DNA from: CAYQJV01 sp964417925
GTDB lineage: Bacteria > Hydrothermota > Tepidihabitantia > B3-TA06 > CAYQJV01
Direction of reading: 5' to 3'
Length of the DNA stretch: 6,752 bases
NCBI GenBank assembly: GCA_964417925.1
Contig: CAYQJV010000060.1
Span: 1-6,752 of the forward strand
A model generated the notes under the pieces. The model ran no database searches and was not told the DNA's origin. It saw nothing but the letters and a program-made list of their open reading frames with translations. Position 1 is the first letter of the stretch, and each line of letters starts with the position of its first letter. The position numbers were made by a program, and so were the translations under genes. Positions 6,028 to 6,752 of this stretch are shown piece after piece.

Positions 6028-6752
6028 AAAAGATATTTCCACAAAATTGTTTGGAGGAAAGGAAAGAATAACATTAAGTTTCAATGGAGCAGGAAATCTT
6101 GTTGAAGAAATTTTATCCGAAATAAAGGGGCCTCTTGAAGTGCTAAAGGCAAATATAGATACATTTGATAAAATAAAGATATTCTATTCTCTTGAAGAAA
6201 TTGCCTCTGTCCCATGTGACATTTCATTCATAACCTTACAGACAAAAAGGCCAGAAACAAGAAAAGAAGCATTGCCACACGATCTTGAACCTTGTTTAAG
6301 AATTGCATTTGCGTATTATCCTAAAAAATCCCTACAAATTGTGGTAACCAATCCAACCGATGATATTGCTTTTTTCATCTACAAGGCTCTTGAAATGAAA
6401 TACCCTGAAGACTCTGGAATCTTAAAGAAAAAAATATTTGGATACAATCATCTTGATTATTTCAGATTAAAAGAAGAACTGCAATTTCTATTAAAGACCG
6501 ATAGAGACCTTATATTTGATGTTGTGGGCCAGCATAAAAGACACTCTATTGTTCCTCTTTTGGACAACATAAAACTTGAAAGTATTCCTCTTTCTCAAAT
6601 AGATGTGGAGATGTATGAAAGGATAATTGAAAATTACGATAAATTTATTGAATCTGTTTCAGAAAAACCTTATAAAATAAGGTCCACTCTTCCTTATGCC
6701 ACCACAAACAAAGAAACCGCACGTTCTTTCAAAGACTTTCTCTTAAAAATTT
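6017..6752 (+). CDS. Divergent lactate/malate dehydrogenase-like protein, partial (3' end outside window)
   Basis: 245 residues are visible and the frame is open to the right edge. It reads as an LDH/MDH-superfamily Rossmann protein: GAGN (24-27) for the dinucleotide loop, KRPETR (77-82) at the substrate-loop arginines, IVVTNPTD (108-115) with N112, GYNHLDYFR (142-150) with D147 and R150, and VVGQHKRHSIVP (169-180) with H173 at the catalytic histidine. Thus the His/Asp/Arg catalytic set seems retained. Oddities: the glycine loop reads GAGNLV rather than GAGxVG; the stretch from that loop to the third beta strand (CDISFIT) is about 20 residues shorter than usual; the substrate loop is one residue shorter than RxPGxxR; and I do not see the acidic residue that normally ends strand 2 and binds the NAD ribose. 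The ATG at 6017 overlaps the receiver gene by 11 bases and has no Shine-Dalgarno. It may be an active 2-hydroxyacid dehydrogenase with altered specificity or a repurposed homologue. Confidence 0.62.
   Translation, partial: MEIEKDISTKLFGGKERITLSFNGAGNLVEEILSEIKGPLEVLKANIDTFDKIKIFYSLEEIASVPCDISFITLQTKRPETRKEALPHDLEPCLRIAFAYYPKKSLQIVVTNPTDDIAFFIYKALEMKYPEDSGILKKKIFGYNHLDYFRLKEELQFLLKTDRDLIFDVVGQHKRHSIVPLLDNIKLESIPLSQIDVEMYERIIENYDKFIESVSEKPYKIRSTLPYATTNKETARSFKDFLLKI

Overview
The window is AT-rich, gene-dense bacterial DNA, with almost everything on the + strand. It opens with about 300 bases in which I see no convincing gene. Five complete genes follow, and a sixth is cut by the right edge. 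All are recognisable at family level. A canonical Shine-Dalgarno sequence (AAAGGAGGT), short intergenic gaps, TTG/GTG starts, overlapping genes and a glycosidase-like exoprotein with a C-terminal sorting-type tail suggest a deep-branching, perhaps thermophilic, anaerobe. A WOR-3/Hydrothermae-like or Bacteroidota/Chlorobi-related candidate phylum would fit, but this is inference and no marker gene is present.

Layout. (1) 1-299: no supported gene. (2) 300-2259: a near-consensus promoter (TTGACT-17-TAAAAT) and an approximately 220-base leader. The leader contains a possible H-type pseudoknot just before a perfect ribosome binding site. It precedes a secreted TIM-barrel glycoside-hydrolase-like protein with a C-terminal secretion/sorting-like beta domain. 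(3) 2275-5583: a second promoter lies directly behind that gene's stop codon. It starts an overlapping three-gene operon: a PutP-type sodium/solute symporter, an EGY/S2P-like M50 intramembrane metalloprotease, and a TIGR02757 (DUF2400) protein. (4) 5614-6752: a third promoter of the same type drives a stand-alone CheY-like receiver. This overlaps the start of a divergent lactate/malate dehydrogenase-like protein that runs off the window.

The most interesting signal is in the control regions. The three transcription units start with the same TTCCTTGACTT / TTTCTTGACTT -35 element, and two copies share a longer block (20 of 21 bases). In the second and third units the predicted transcription start falls within about two bases of the start codon and no Shine-Dalgarno is present. 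Those mRNAs are therefore probably leaderless, whereas the first unit has a long leader and a perfect Shine-Dalgarno. One consequence is that the longest open frame of the symporter begins at a TTG that is really the -35 box, so the real start is the ATG at 2308.

Functional links between the units are not evident. The symporter, protease and DUF2400 genes are probably co-transcribed and translationally coupled, as are the receiver and dehydrogenase-like genes. I see no tRNA, rRNA, CRISPR array, complete mobile element or convincing intrinsic terminator.
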